Assembly (NCBI GenBank): GCA_030427245.1
Contig: JAUHXA010000046.1
Coordinates: 1-60,283 of the forward strand
DNA: 60,283 nucleotides
DNA from: Bacteroidia bacterium
GTDB lineage: Bacteria; Bacteroidota; Bacteroidia; Chitinophagales; UBA2359
Direction of reading: 5' to 3'
Below are positions 8,289-16,904 of this stretch, piece by piece. Numbering within the stretch: position 1 is the first letter of the stretch; the number at the start of each line of letters is the position of its first letter. The position numbers were made by a program, and so were the translations under genes. The notes under the pieces are model-generated. The model did not search any database and was not told where the DNA came from. It saw only the letters and a list, made by a program, of their open reading frames with translations.

Positions 8289-9833
8289 ATGAAAAATGTT
8301 AGAACACTTCAATTACTAATGGTCTGTATCTTAATGTCGTGCATGACCTTCAATGTATTTGCCCAAGAGGACACCAACGAAAATCGAAAAGCCACTATTA
8401 AAATCGTAAAAAAAGTAGATGGTGAAACTACTGTAATTGACCGAACAATCAAACTGCAAAACGGCGAAAGCCTTGAAGATGCGATGGAACGCACAGGGCT
8501 AAACAAAGAAATAGAAGCTGTGGAAGAAAGCGGAAAAGATGTGAATATTGATGTACATACAGACGTGCACACGAATGGAAAGCGCACTAAAAAAATGAAA
8601 AAGGTCATCATCATTGAAGAAGATGGTGAGAGCAAAAAGATGGATTTGGAAGAAGGTACTCACCTCAACTTCAATACGGATGGAGACAAAAATGTAGAAA
8701 TCATTGAAAAAGATGGTGTGAATACTATTATCATCAAAGACAATGATGGAGTCGAAAAAATCATCGAAATCAAAGGCAATGACGTGAAAGTAAATGGCGA
8801 ATCAAAAGACGTGATGTACTTCCACAAAGGCGAAAAATGCTGCAAAAAAGGAGAGGAGGGTAACTGCTGTGCAAACAAAATGAAAAAGGTTGAAAAAATA
8901 AAACACAACAGCAACAAGGCTTCTTTGGGGGTGATGCTCAGTCAAGAAATCACAAATGAAAACGGAGTGGAAACCAATTCTGGAATTGTGGTGAAGGAGG
9001 TTGTCAAAGAAAGTGCAGCCGAAGCAGCAGGTTTGAAGGCGGGTGATATCATCAAAGCGGTTGACGGAAAAGAAGTGGCTGATTCTAAGGAATTGGTCGA
9101 GGCTTTGGGCAAATTTGATGTTGGAGATAAGGTGAAAATTGGCTACGAACGTGATGGAAAAAGGGCTTCAACAGAGGCTACTTTAAAGGCAAATACACAT
9201 CAATGGACAAGTCATGGCGAATCAGATGACAATCACAAAATCATCATCAAGAAAAGAATCGGCGAAAATGGTGAGGAAATGGATGAGGTGATGGAATTGT
9301 TAGAAGACATTGAAGTAGAGAAAGGTTCGGCAGGAGAGGTGTTCATTATCAAAAGAACAGAGGATGGCGAAGAGGTAGAAATTGAAAAAATCATGGAAGG
9401 TCTTGAAAGCGAAGATGGCAAAAAAACTGGTCGTAGAGTGATGATTTTCAAAGATGAAGATGGAAAGGTCACCAAAAAAGAAATGAACTTCAATGTTTGG
9501 ATTCAAGATGTAGAAACAACAGATGTGGACAAAATAGAAAATTCTTCTTTGAAGAAAGCGGCGGCTGAAAATACTTTGACCGTTGAATCCCTCCAATTTT
9601 ACCCCAATCCAAGTGACGGACGTTTTGACATCAGCTTCAATCTACCGAGCAAAGGCAAAACCGTTGTGAGAGTTGTTGATATGGCGGGTAAAGAGGTATT
9701 TCAAGATAAATTGGGCAACTTTTCTGGCACGTACGAAAAACAAATAGATATTTCTAACAATACCAAAGGCGTTTATTTCCTTCAAGTAGAACAAGGAGAT
9801 AAAGTGATGATGAAGAAAATTGTGGTGCAATAA
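8289..9833 (+). CDS. Secreted PDZ-domain protein with T9SS C-terminal sorting domain
   Basis: The protein has 514 residues from ATG 8289, the start that exposes a clean signal peptide (ending ...FNVFAQ); a longer frame from 8223 adds 22 residues in front of it. After the signal come low-complexity, charged beta-rich segments (EEDGESKKMDLEEG and similar). A Cys cluster with two CC pairs (EKCCKKGEEGNCC) suggests metal or disulfide binding. One PDZ domain sits at about 212-300 (SAAEAAGLKAGDIIKAVDGKEV). The last 80 residues (YPNPSDGRF ... GVYFLQVEQGDKVMMKKIVVQ) are a type A T9SS sorting domain, so the protein should reach the cell surface. It is divergent from the three-PDZ kinase operon, which suggests a shared pathway. 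No protease or other catalytic domain is visible. Function is unknown. Confidence 0.85.
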   Translation: MKNVRTLQLLMVCILMSCMTFNVFAQEDTNENRKATIKIVKKVDGETTVIDRTIKLQNGESLEDAMERTGLNKEIEAVEESGKDVNIDVHTDVHTNGKRTKKMKKVIIIEEDGESKKMDLEEGTHLNFNTDGDKNVEIIEKDGVNTIIIKDNDGVEKIIEIKGNDVKVNGESKDVMYFHKGEKCCKKGEEGNCCANKMKKVEKIKHNSNKASLGVMLSQEITNENGVETNSGIVVKEVVKESAAEAAGLKAGDIIKAVDGKEVADSKELVEALGKFDVGDKVKIGYERDGKRASTEATLKANTHQWTSHGESDDNHKIIIKKRIGENGEEMDEVMELLEDIEVEKGSAGEVFIIKRTEDGEEVEIEKIMEGLESEDGKKTGRRVMIFKDEDGKVTKKEMNFNVWIQDVETTDVDKIENSSLKKAAAENTLTVESLQFYPNPSDGRFDISFNLPSKGKTVVRVVDMAGKEVFQDKLGNFSGTYEKQIDISNNTKGVYFLQVEQGDKVMMKKIVVQ

Positions 9834-9864
9834 GTTTTGACACGATAGACGACTGCAAAAAAAC

Positions 9865-9902
9865 AAAAGCCCGATTGGAGTTCACTTCAATCGGGCTTTT
9901 TT
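9865..9902. terminator. Intrinsic terminator after the PDZ protein
   Basis: AAAAGCCCGATTG and CAATCGGGCTTTT form a strong 13-bp stem around a short loop and are followed by more T, 31 bp past the stop codon. The A-flanked left side would also let it work on the minus strand. Confidence 0.9.
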
Positions 9903-9938
9903 GACACCTCACATGCTGTCTTTCACTTGTGGTTTTTA

Positions 9939-10073
9939 CCATACTACTGTACATTTTTAATTTAACCACAAAAGGCACAAAGAAAACAAAAGTAAAGGAC
10001 TGAAATTCAACCATCTCTATTGTGCCCTTTTGAGACTTTTGTGGTTCAAAAATCATTTTGTACAGCAGTATGG
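9939..10073. mobile_element. 135-bp palindromic MITE-like element, copy A (reverse)
   Basis: One of four exactly 135-bp copies in the window. The termini are inverted repeats (CCATACTACTGTACA at the left, TGTACAGCAGTATGG at the right), and much of the interior is self-complementary (AACCACAAAAGGCACAAA against the other arm). GTTTTTA occurs directly on both flanks, as expected of a 7-bp target duplication. It ends 4 bp from the stop codon of the Spy-like gene. Confidence 0.85.
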
Positions 10074-10077
10074 GTTT

Positions 10078-10530
10078 TTACAGTAAAATGATTCTTACTG
10101 CTTGGTTGACAAAATCTTCAAAATAAGGCTTTTGTTCCTTCCTTAAAATGGATTTTACTTCTTCAAAGTGTTGGTAAGTTTTTTCGATTTTGCTGCGTTC
10201 CAATTGTTGTACTTCCTTCAAAATAGACTCAGAATTTTTATCCTTTGTAGTGTCTATTAGGCTCGAAAAGTAAGGCTTCAATAATTCACGTTGTTTCAAA
10301 TGAATCGTCTCCATTTGGTTCTTGTGTTTTTTTGTAAACTCAAAAAAAGCACTACTTTGTTGCTCGTCTAAATCTAATATTTGTATGGCTTTTTGGATAA
10401 AGCCTTTATTGTTGTTTTGATGAGGAGGTGGTGGGCCAGGAGGTCTGCCCAACAAAAAAAAGGCAATCATAGCGAGGTTCAGAACCAACAATCCAATTGC
10501 CGAATATTTGTAAAATTGTGATTTCTTCAT
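10078..10530 (-). CDS. Spy/CpxP-like periplasmic protein with N-terminal membrane anchor
   Basis: The 150-residue protein has one N-terminal membrane segment (about 10-28), then a Pro-rich linker (RPPGPPPPHQ) and a long helical region rich in Gln, Glu and Lys. Its DLDEQQSSAFFEF segment resembles the LTxxQ motif of Spy/CpxP/CnrR heavy-metal-sensing proteins. It is the last gene of an ECF-sigma operon; its ATG overlaps the stop of the preceding gene by one base. By analogy with CnrR/RseA-type modules it may sense envelope or metal stress and control the sigma factor. The family match is by pattern only, so the name is tentative. Confidence 0.65.
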   Translation of the reverse strand: MKKSQFYKYSAIGLLVLNLAMIAFFLLGRPPGPPPPHQNNNKGFIQKAIQILDLDEQQSSAFFEFTKKHKNQMETIHLKQRELLKPYFSSLIDTTKDKNSESILKEVQQLERSKIEKTYQHFEEVKSILRKEQKPYFEDFVNQAVRIILL

Positions 10531-10829
10531 TATTCGTAGAGTTTGTAATCTGATATAAGCGAAGTTTGGTGACTGCTTTCTGTCACTTGATTTTCATAGT
10601 TAGATTTTTGGCTTTGAGTGTATTGCAGAAGCGCCCCAATGTTTAAGATCAACAACACAATCGCTGCTGCTGCAATCATTCGGAGTTGACGCAATGGAAT
10701 CGCCTTTGTATCAGGGCTTTCAATCTCCGTTTCGATTCTGGCAAACAAATCATCATTTGGCTTTGCCCGTTTGCTTCCTTTCAGGCTATCAAAAACATCT
10801 TCTATCCATTGTTCTTTGTCGTCTTTCAT
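10530..10829 (-). CDS. Probable single-pass anti-sigma-like protein
   Basis: This 99-residue protein starts at ATG 10829 (MKDDKEQWIEDVFDSL); an upstream ATG at 10859 adds only MPINLKLLTN. The N-terminal half is cytoplasmic and acidic with a conserved-looking WIEDVFDSLKGSKRAKPNDDLFARIE stretch. One membrane helix (about 50-70, LRMIAAAAIVLLILNIGALLQ) and a short outer tail follow. Its place directly after an ECF sigma gene and overlapping the Spy-like gene argues for an anti-sigma role, but no zinc-binding HxxxCxxC motif is present. Role inferred from context. Confidence 0.65.
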   Translation of the reverse strand: MKDDKEQWIEDVFDSLKGSKRAKPNDDLFARIETEIESPDTKAIPLRQLRMIAAAAIVLLILNIGALLQYTQSQKSNYENQVTESSHQTSLISDYKLYE

Positions 10830-10929
10830 GTTCGTTAGTAGTTTAAGGTTTATAGGCAAATCTATGTATTGTAGATCTCTGTTGGCACTTCACTTCCCCT
10901 TTATTGTGATATTCTTTAGACACTTTTTT

Positions 10930-11487
10930 TTATCTTTTCCTTCGGTTTGGGTACAAGTTTTCGAGCCTGTCTCGCAAATTCTTTTTTGCTCGCTGCAATA
11001 AAGATTCCACAGCCTTCAATGAAATCTCCATAATATCTGCTACCTCCTGCCTCGGCAATTCCTCTACAAAGCTCAAAATAAATGCCGTTTTTTGATTGGT
11101 AGGCAGCGTATCAATGACTTTGAACAAAGTTTTGGCAGCTTCCCTTTTCTCCAATAAAATACCAGGATGTTCAAAGTCAGGTTTATCGGTTTTCACCTCC
11201 CCAAATTGAAGGAAAGAAAATCGGTTTTTCTTTTTGAGGTAATTGAGAGAAGTGTTGACAGTAATTCGATAAATCCACGTACCTACCGCAGATTTTCCTT
11301 CAAATTTTGCCGCATTTCGGAATACTTTGGTAAACACATCTTGGGTGATTTCCTCCGCATCTTCTTCATTTTGGGAATAACTAATGGCGGCATTATACAC
11401 CTTTTCCGAAAACAATTCATACAATTGTCGAAAGGCTGTTTTGTCTCCATTAGCAATGGATTGAAGGAGATGGAGGTCGTTGGTCAA
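10930..11487 (-). CDS. ECF-type RNA polymerase sigma factor
   Basis: The 185-residue protein has sigma region 2 (about 20-95: DAEEITQDVFTKVF and WIYRITVNTSLNYLKKK) and region 4 (about 128-180: LPTNQKTAFILSFVEELPRQEVADIM and SLLQRAKKNLR). The frame begins with TTG at 11487; no ATG occurs in frame nearby, and alignment from TTG gives the usual ECF start (NDLHLLQSIANGDKTAF), so a TTG start is likely. It heads the operon sigma, anti-sigma-like, Spy-like. ECF factors of this layout answer envelope stress. It probably recognises its own promoter, but I could not identify a matching -35/-10 pair. Confidence 0.93.
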   Translation of the reverse strand: MTNDLHLLQSIANGDKTAFRQLYELFSEKVYNAAISYSQNEEDAEEITQDVFTKVFRNAAKFEGKSAVGTWIYRITVNTSLNYLKKKNRFSFLQFGEVKTDKPDFEHPGILLEKREAAKTLFKVIDTLPTNQKTAFILSFVEELPRQEVADIMEISLKAVESLLQRAKKNLRDRLENLYPNRRKR

Positions 11488-11507
11488 TGTGGAAAGTATA
11501 AATATTT

Positions 11508-12077
11508 TTATCGAAGATACAATTCTAAATCATGATCTATGTTACAAGGTCTATCTGCAAATTTGTATTTGAAAATTGGGTGTTCTTCATACTCAAAACG
11601 GTGGTTTTTGATTTTTTTCTTCTTTCGCATTTTAGAGGTTTCGCCACCTGTATAAAACAGCAAACAACGGTATTCTATATTCTCAAAATGTTTTTTGAGA
11701 TAACCTTCCAACATTCCCACCAAGTATTCTGCAATTCCCAAACCAGCCTTTACCTGCCGATGCCAATCATCTTTGTTGTCTGACTTCAATTCTACTGCAA
11801 TGACATAAATCTTATCATCAATAGTGCGATTCTCACAGAAAATCAAGTAATCAGGGCATTTCTTCAATTTTCGTACACCATTTTTCAACATAGGATGAAT
11901 TTCAAAACTGGGTAAGTCCAATTCCAAAGTCAGCGTTTTTGTATTTCCTTTTTTGATGACAAAAGGTTTGCATTTTGATTCATTTTTCTCTTGAAGTGTG
12001 ATAAATGTACCCTTATCATTTTCGCTAATATGCCTTTCATCAATGACATCCCTCAATTTATCTATCAATGAAATCAT
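11508..12077 (-). CDS. PD-(D/E)XK nuclease-like protein paired with an ATPase
   Basis: I do not recognise this 189-residue protein as a named family. It contains a likely PD-(D/E)XK nuclease core: Pro-Asp at 75-76 (KCPDYLIF), then Glu-Leu-Lys at 96-98 inside a beta strand (YVIAVELKSD). A following helix (QVKAGLGIAEYLVGML) is expected to pack on the core. The C-terminal part has a KKKKIK basic patch. It starts one base after the stop of the SMC-like ATPase gene, so the two are almost certainly translated together. Overcoming-lysogeny-like ATPase plus nuclease pairs are a recurrent anti-phage design, and I infer a defence role. Nuclease fold moderately supported; function unproven. Confidence 0.6.
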   Translation of the reverse strand: MISLIDKLRDVIDERHISENDKGTFITLQEKNESKCKPFVIKKGNTKTLTLELDLPSFEIHPMLKNGVRKLKKCPDYLIFCENRTIDDKIYVIAVELKSDNKDDWHRQVKAGLGIAEYLVGMLEGYLKKHFENIEYRCLLFYTGGETSKMRKKKKIKNHRFEYEEHPIFKYKFADRPCNIDHDLELYLR

Positions 12078-12078
12078 A

Positions 12079-13407
12079 TTATCCTACTTTCTCAAATAGT
12101 TGAAAATAAATGTCTTCTGCCGAAATATTCATCTGTTCGATTACCTCATCTATCGTTTTTACGGTCAATCCCGATTCATCTACTTCAATTTTTGTAGGCT
12201 TTCGACTGTCTTTCGTAAACAAAAGGGCTTCAACTTGTTGAGGCTTCACCAATTGATTTTTTTGATACCCATACTTTTCCAATAAAGCATCTCTATTTTC
12301 GTGTTCTTGACTCAACATAATCATATTGTTCAACTCTCGAACAATGTAATCGCTGTGTGTACTTACAATCACCTTAAAACCTTCATTGACCAATCTCCCT
12401 AAAAATCGGGCAATCAATCGCTGATTATCGGGATGTAAATTCAATTCAGGTTCGTCTATGATGATGGTATCATAGGGTTTCGCCAAGTGTCGAAGGTAGA
12501 AAACGATGTTTGCCAAAGACTTCACAATTGAGCCTGTCAGATGCAATTCTAAATTTAATGAATCTTCATTGTCGGGTAAATATTCGGCCTGTCCATGTTC
12601 TGAAATAATAATTTTTCCCTTCAATAAATCCTGTTCTAATTCTTCTGCAAGGTGAGTAAAGTCGCTTTTTTGTTTACTTAGATTAGCTAAGTCTTCGGCA
12701 ATTTCGAGATTGTCTCGGATAGGTTTAGGGTATCGGTTAATAGTGTCTTTTGCTTGCCTTATCAAGGGCGAATTGTCGCCATTGGAATGTAAAATGGCGT
12801 TCAATACTTTGTTTTTAGATAAGGCTAATTCTTTGCTAAAAATATTTACAGCGTTCCTTTCTGATGGGGCAATATAGATGTTATTAAACAATAATGTTTG
12901 AATGCAATCTAATATGACATCCTTGTATATTTCTTCAAAATAATATGAACTAAAACTGTCAGAGTTACTGATATAAATGATTTCTAATAGTGTGGTATTC
13001 TTTTGTTTTCTGAATTCTATTTTTAAGTCATTAGCATCATTTACCTTGATTTCTTTGTAGTATTCAAATTTTAAAATTTTTAATTTTAGGGTGGATTGTA
13101 AAAAAGCTAATTCGAACTTTGTACTTTTGAAATTATTTAATCTGCCAGCATAGAATTTAGCTAACTCAAGTTCAATCATATTCTTGAAAGAAACCTTTTG
13201 GATAGTTGCTAGCAAGTCAATTTCCAAAGATGCTTCTCCCAAGCTTAACTCACACCATTCCAATGGGTAATGTTTATTTAGTCCATAAATAGCATAAGCC
13301 AAGTAAGTTTTGCCTGTATTATTATGACCTGTCAGAAGAATCAAATCCTTACCCAAATCCACTTCTGCTTCTTCAATAATGCCCAGATTTTTGACTTTGA
13401 AAATCAT
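12079..13407 (-). CDS. SMC/OLD-like AAA ATPase of a two-gene candidate defence module
   Basis: The 442-residue ATPase has an ABC/RecF-type head. Walker A is GHNNTGKT (27-34), a signature-like segment SIVKSLANI lies in the C-terminal half, and Walker B is IIIDEPELNLHPDNQ. An H-loop STHSDY follows. The middle (about 90-260) is an insertion of unclear fold. No Toprim nuclease domain is fused at the C-terminus, unlike OLD proteins; instead a separate PD-(D/E)XK protein follows one base later. The start ATG 13407 places Walker A at the expected distance. The pair sits as an island between glyA and an ECF operon. I infer an anti-phage or DNA-damage-response ATPase-nuclease complex. It differs from Septu (HNH partner) and PARIS (Toprim partner). 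Confidence 0.8.
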   Translation of the reverse strand: MIFKVKNLGIIEEAEVDLGKDLILLTGHNNTGKTYLAYAIYGLNKHYPLEWCELSLGEASLEIDLLATIQKVSFKNMIELELAKFYAGRLNNFKSTKFELAFLQSTLKLKILKFEYYKEIKVNDANDLKIEFRKQKNTTLLEIIYISNSDSFSSYYFEEIYKDVILDCIQTLLFNNIYIAPSERNAVNIFSKELALSKNKVLNAILHSNGDNSPLIRQAKDTINRYPKPIRDNLEIAEDLANLSKQKSDFTHLAEELEQDLLKGKIIISEHGQAEYLPDNEDSLNLELHLTGSIVKSLANIVFYLRHLAKPYDTIIIDEPELNLHPDNQRLIARFLGRLVNEGFKVIVSTHSDYIVRELNNMIMLSQEHENRDALLEKYGYQKNQLVKPQQVEALLFTKDSRKPTKIEVDESGLTVKTIDEVIEQMNISAEDIYFQLFEKVG

Positions 13408-13429
13408 AATACCTTTTTTTCGTTTCTTA

Positions 13430-13437
13430 CAAACCTA
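13430..13437 (-). promoter_or_regulatory. -7 box (TAGGTTTG) of the ATPase-nuclease operon
   Basis: On the minus strand TAGGTTTG matches TAnnTTTG and lies 23 bp before the ATPase ATG. The -33 region is not convincing. Confidence 0.4.
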
Positions 13438-13456
13438 AGAAATTTTGTCAAATTTA

Positions 13457-13486
13457 AATTGCACTATCCAAAAAGACAGTGCAATT
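13457..13486. terminator. Hairpin downstream of glyA
   Basis: AATTGCACT and AGTGCAATT form a perfect 9-bp stem with a 12-nt loop, 36 bp past the glyA stop. The following minus-strand sequence is AT-rich but lacks a solid T run, so it may be a weak terminator or an operator of the ATPase operon. Confidence 0.5.
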
Positions 13487-13522
13487 CAAATAAGAACATT
13501 AACACACCAACACTAAAAACTC

Positions 13523-14818
13523 TCACCAAGTAAACAAAGGAAAATTCCCCATCATCTCATTCACTTCTCCCTTCACACGAGCATGAACCGCCGTATCATC
13601 AGGATTAGAAATCACTTGGTCAATCCAATCCACAATCTGCAAACAATCTGCTTCTTTCAATCCACGAGTCGTAATCGCAGGCGTACCAAGGCGAATACCC
13701 GAAGTGATAAAAGGAGAACGAGTATCAAAAGGAACGAGGTTTTTGTTGACTGTAATATCGGATTCACCCAAAATACGGTCGGCTTTTTTGCCTGAAATAT
13801 CTTTGTTGCGAAGGTCAATCAACATCAAGTGATTGTCTGTTCCCTGCGAAATGATGTCGTAGCCACGTTCCACCAAAGCATTCGCCATAGCTTGAGCGTT
13901 TTTGATGATTTGTTCACAATACGTTCCAAACTCATTGGTCAAAGCCTCCCCATAAGCAATTGCCTTTGCACCAATGATATGTTCCAAAGGCCCTCCTTGC
14001 ATTCCAGGGAAAACACCGCTATCCAAAATGCTGCTCATTTTGCGGACAACGCCTTTTTTAGTCGTAATACCCCAAGGATTATCTATGTCTTCTCCAATCA
14101 TGATCATCCCTCCACGAGGCCCTCGAAGAGTTTTGTGAGTCGTTGTAGTTACGATATGACAATGAGGGAAAGGGTGATTCAACAAACCTTTCACAATCAA
14201 GCCCGCAGGATGCGCCACATCAGCCATCAACAAAGCACCAACTTTATCTGCAATCGCTCTAAATCGTGCATAATCCCAATCTCTTGCATACGCCGAAGCT
14301 CCACAAACGATCAGCTTGGGTTTGTTCGCCAAAGCGATTTCCTCCACTTTGTCCATGTCAATCAAGCCCGTTTCTTGCTCTACTCCATAAAAAACAGGAT
14401 TGTAAACCTTGCCTGAATAATTGACAGGTGAACCATGTGATAGGTGACCACCATGCGACAAGTTGAAGCCCATAAAAGTATCACCAGGCTGCAATACCGC
14501 CAAAAATACAGCAGCATTTGCCTGTGCGCCTGAGTGAGGCTGAACATTTGCCCAAGCTGCTCCAAAAAGTTCTTTGGCTCGGTCAATGGCGATTTGTTCT
14601 ACTTGGTCTATTACTTCACAACCTCCGTAGTAGCGTTTGCCGGGCAAGCCTTCCGCATATTTGTGTGTGAGTGTGCTACTCATCGCCTTGCGGATTTGAG
14701 GACTGATAAAGTTTTCGGATGCAATCAGTTCTACGCCCCTGATTTGGCGATTTTCTTCTTCTTGAAAGAGTTCAAAAAGCTGTGCATCGTGTTCGATGAT
14801 GTTGTCTAAGGCAATCAT
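13523..14818 (-). CDS. glyA: Serine hydroxymethyltransferase
   Basis: This PLP enzyme converts serine and tetrahydrofolate to glycine and methylene-tetrahydrofolate in the cytosol. The 431-residue sequence has family-wide motifs: [14 protein letters not shown] near the start, [15 protein letters not shown], and [14 protein letters not shown] with the PLP lysine K229. The length is normal for the family. It is transcribed alone; a -7 box lies 53 bp upstream. Its methylene-THF product is also the cofactor of the ThyA encoded at 38456, but the two are not clustered. Confidence 0.98.
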   Translation of the reverse strand: MIALDNIIEHDAQLFELFQEEENRQIRGVELIASENFISPQIRKAMSSTLTHKYAEGLPGKRYYGGCEVIDQVEQIAIDRAKELFGAAWANVQPHSGAQANAAVFLAVLQPGDTFMGFNLSHGGHLSHGSPVNYSGKVYNPVFYGVEQETGLIDMDKVEEIALANKPKLIVCGASAYARDWDYARFRAIADKVGALLMADVAHPAGLIVKGLLNHPFPHCHIVTTTTHKTLRGPRGGMIMIGEDIDNPWGITTKKGVVRKMSSILDSGVFPGMQGGPLEHIIGAKAIAYGEALTNEFGTYCEQIIKNAQAMANALVERGYDIISQGTDNHLMLIDLRNKDISGKKADRILGESDITVNKNLVPFDTRSPFITSGIRLGTPAITTRGLKEADCLQIVDWIDQVISNPDDTAVHARVKGEVNEMMGNFPLFTW

Positions 14819-14870
14819 ATTTTTGGATTATTTTGAAGGTTTAATCGTTTGTTTCAAATTGGTAAAAAGG

Positions 14871-14878
14871 CAAAGATA
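14871..14878 (-). promoter_or_regulatory. -7 box (TATCTTTG) of glyA
   Basis: TATCTTTG on the minus strand matches TAnnTTTG, 53 bp upstream of the glyA ATG. A -33 box is not clear. Confidence 0.5.
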
Positions 14879-14942
14879 GGTCAAGAATGGGAAGTATCGA
14901 AACTTGCAGTCAAGCAAATGTAGTAACTAAAGAGAAGTTCTC

Positions 14943-14950
14943 TATATTTG
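14943..14950 (+). promoter_or_regulatory. -7 box (TATATTTG) of the sigma-like gene
   Basis: TATATTTG matches TAnnTTTG exactly and lies 67 bp before the ATG at 15018. Confidence 0.5.
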
Positions 14951-15017
14951 CTATTATTAAATATCAATAAAGCCGTTATTTTAGTAGAAAAATCGAGGGC
15001 GAAATCGAACTATAAAA

Positions 15018-16037
15018 ATGCCTCAATCTATATTAAAAGAATATCAATCATTAATTCATAAGGTTTTTATAACCTATTGTCTGAAACAAAACATGCACCT
15101 CTCAGCAGATGTAAGAAAGGAATTCTACAAAAAACTGCTGCTTTATCTTCAAAAGAAATGGACAAGTATGGATCCAAGCGATGTAGACTCCATTCCTGTT
15201 GATTCCTTGATAACTGAGTTGGTGAGAGAGGCCTGTCTAAAGCTTTTTAAAAAGAACAATGTAGAAGACATGGAATTACTTCATGGAGAAGCTTTGAAGC
15301 TGGTGGTCAAATACCAACCCATGATCAAGCACATTGTCTATAAACAAACTGCCAAAGGGGAAACTCTCAACGCAGATGTTCAGGCGGACTTAATTGCCAA
15401 TATACAAGCCAAACTTTTGCAGAAAGCGGCTAGCGGGAAGTTGGCTACACAATACAAAGGGAATTCACTTTTCAGCACCTACCTTTACAAGGTTGCCTAT
15501 CACACAATGATAGATGAGTGGCGAAAACTTAATCGTAAAAAAAAGAATACTTCCTCAAACGATTCCATATTAGATGAAGGCAACCAAACTGCTGCACCTG
15601 TCAGTAATATAAAATACAAAGAACTTTTAGAAAACCATGTTCGCAGGCTACAAACGCTACTCAAAATGTTGTCAAGCAAAAGGCGAAAACGCTTTGAATT
15701 TGCCCTGCAAGTGGTGTATAGAATCCAGTTTGTGGCATTAGACCTTCAAAGGTTGTACCCCGACTGTTCGGATGATTTGCTCGTTGAAGTACTATCCAAT
15801 TTTGGCAAAAGCTACCACAATTTGGCACAATCTAAATTATTTGTACTCATTGGGGATTTTATCACCGAATTGGAAGGAGGCGAAGTACTTGTCAATAGTG
15901 AATCTTTCCGAATTTGGTTTCAAAACGTATTGAATAAGGTGAAGAAAACACTTTTTGAAGGTTTACCGACTAAAGACAAAAAAATATTAGATGCTTATTT
16001 TGAGTTCTTGATTTATAAATTTTACGGAAAAAATTAA
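15018..16037 (+). CDS. Divergent sigma-70-like protein, 339 residues
   Basis: The protein resembles an ECF sigma factor in its middle but is nearly twice as long. Residues 120-180 carry a region-2-like segment (DVQADLIANIQAKLL, then FSTYLYKVAYHTMIDEWRKLNRKKK). The C-terminal half (KMLSSKRRKRFEFALQ and on) is helical, without a clear region 4 signature. The N-terminal 100 residues are also helical and unlike normal sigma factors. It is followed by the Ig-like gene at 16161, the same arrangement as the ECF/Ig-like pair at 42278-43529. I infer a specialised or degenerate sigma factor; it may be a non-transcriptional derivative. Confident that it is a real gene, less so in its activity. Confidence 0.65.
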   Translation: MPQSILKEYQSLIHKVFITYCLKQNMHLSADVRKEFYKKLLLYLQKKWTSMDPSDVDSIPVDSLITELVREACLKLFKKNNVEDMELLHGEALKLVVKYQPMIKHIVYKQTAKGETLNADVQADLIANIQAKLLQKAASGKLATQYKGNSLFSTYLYKVAYHTMIDEWRKLNRKKKNTSSNDSILDEGNQTAAPVSNIKYKELLENHVRRLQTLLKMLSSKRRKRFEFALQVVYRIQFVALDLQRLYPDCSDDLLVEVLSNFGKSYHNLAQSKLFVLIGDFITELEGGEVLVNSESFRIWFQNVLNKVKKTLFEGLPTKDKKILDAYFEFLIYKFYGKN

Positions 16038-16160
16038 TTTTTTAAATTAAACCTTACAAAAACAACTTACTGAAACGTCTATTTAAGATACGAAGCAACG
16101 ATTATTTTTTAAAACTGAACCGCAACCAAAACTCATTCTTTTTTCTTTAACTGATTATTG

Positions 16161-16826
16161 ATGACTTTATTAAAACGTATATTTGATGCACAAGGAAGCC
16201 TCACTTTAGAAGGTCGGGTTTTATATGCCCATGCTATGCACTTATCCAAAGTAGATGATTTGCCAGAAGAATTGGTGGATTATGTGTGGCAAAACGATGA
16301 AAGTAGAAATGCCATTGCAGAATTGTATGAATTATTAGACACCTCAATGGTGCAGAAAAATCCTCACTCTTATTTCACAGATACTTTTATAAATGAGTCA
16401 CTTGTGTCAATAGATTGGATGAACTTGGATGCTGCAATGGAGGATATTTTGCGGCAAGCACTTGCCGAACAAACGACTCCCAATCGAAAAATGGAGCGCA
16501 AAATGGCAATTAGTTTCAAAACTGGAGCTGCTGCTGTTCGGGTAACTATTCCCCAAAAAGACGCTGTATGTGTAAATACCATCACCTTTGTTTTTTCTCA
16601 CAAAACCTCAAATTCTTACTGGCTTCACTTCAAAAATGCAAAAGGTGAAAGCAAAGGAGAGTTTGAAGTGCCTAAAGGTAGTAGCGAATTTCAAATCTCC
16701 ATTAAAGATGAGCAAGAATTTCCCACTGGCTTGTATTATTGGACCTTTTTAGTGGACGGAACTCCTACGACCAATCGCCTGTACATTTGCACGGAGGAGG
16801 AAGCGAAGGGGATAATAGAGAGTTGA
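16161..16826 (+). CDS. Anti-sigma-like protein with C-terminal Ig-like domain
   Basis: This 221-residue protein pairs with the sigma-like gene 123 bp upstream. ATG 16161 is preceded in frame by TTG 16158; ATG is preferred. The N-terminal 80 residues are helical (ELVDYVWQNDESRNAIAELYELL), like the cytoplasmic head of anti-sigma proteins. The C-terminal 100 residues form a beta-rich domain ending in FPTGLYYWTFLVDG. The same domain type closes the protein at 42278 (FKPGRYYWKL). No membrane helix or Cys motif is seen, so it would be a soluble partner. I do not recognise a named family; the role as sigma partner is inferred from two independent examples in this window. Confidence 0.6.
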   Translation: MTLLKRIFDAQGSLTLEGRVLYAHAMHLSKVDDLPEELVDYVWQNDESRNAIAELYELLDTSMVQKNPHSYFTDTFINESLVSIDWMNLDAAMEDILRQALAEQTTPNRKMERKMAISFKTGAAAVRVTIPQKDAVCVNTITFVFSHKTSNSYWLHFKNAKGESKGEFEVPKGSSEFQISIKDEQEFPTGLYYWTFLVDGTPTTNRLYICTEEEAKGIIES

Positions 16827-16904
16827 AAATTGATAACGAAAAAGGTTAATTATACAAAAAAACTCATCTAATTTTTTGGAACGACTCTGCAATAGTGACA
16901 CGAA

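Noticed and set aside
9754-10056. Frames running through the 135-bp elements (MIFEPQKSQKG...)
   Set aside because: The peptide recurs only because the element recurs; copy B ends in a stop at the element edge, and there is no sign of translation.
13829-14416. 195-codon frame antisense to glyA
   Set aside because: Shadow frame of glyA with Arg/Ser/His-rich composition.
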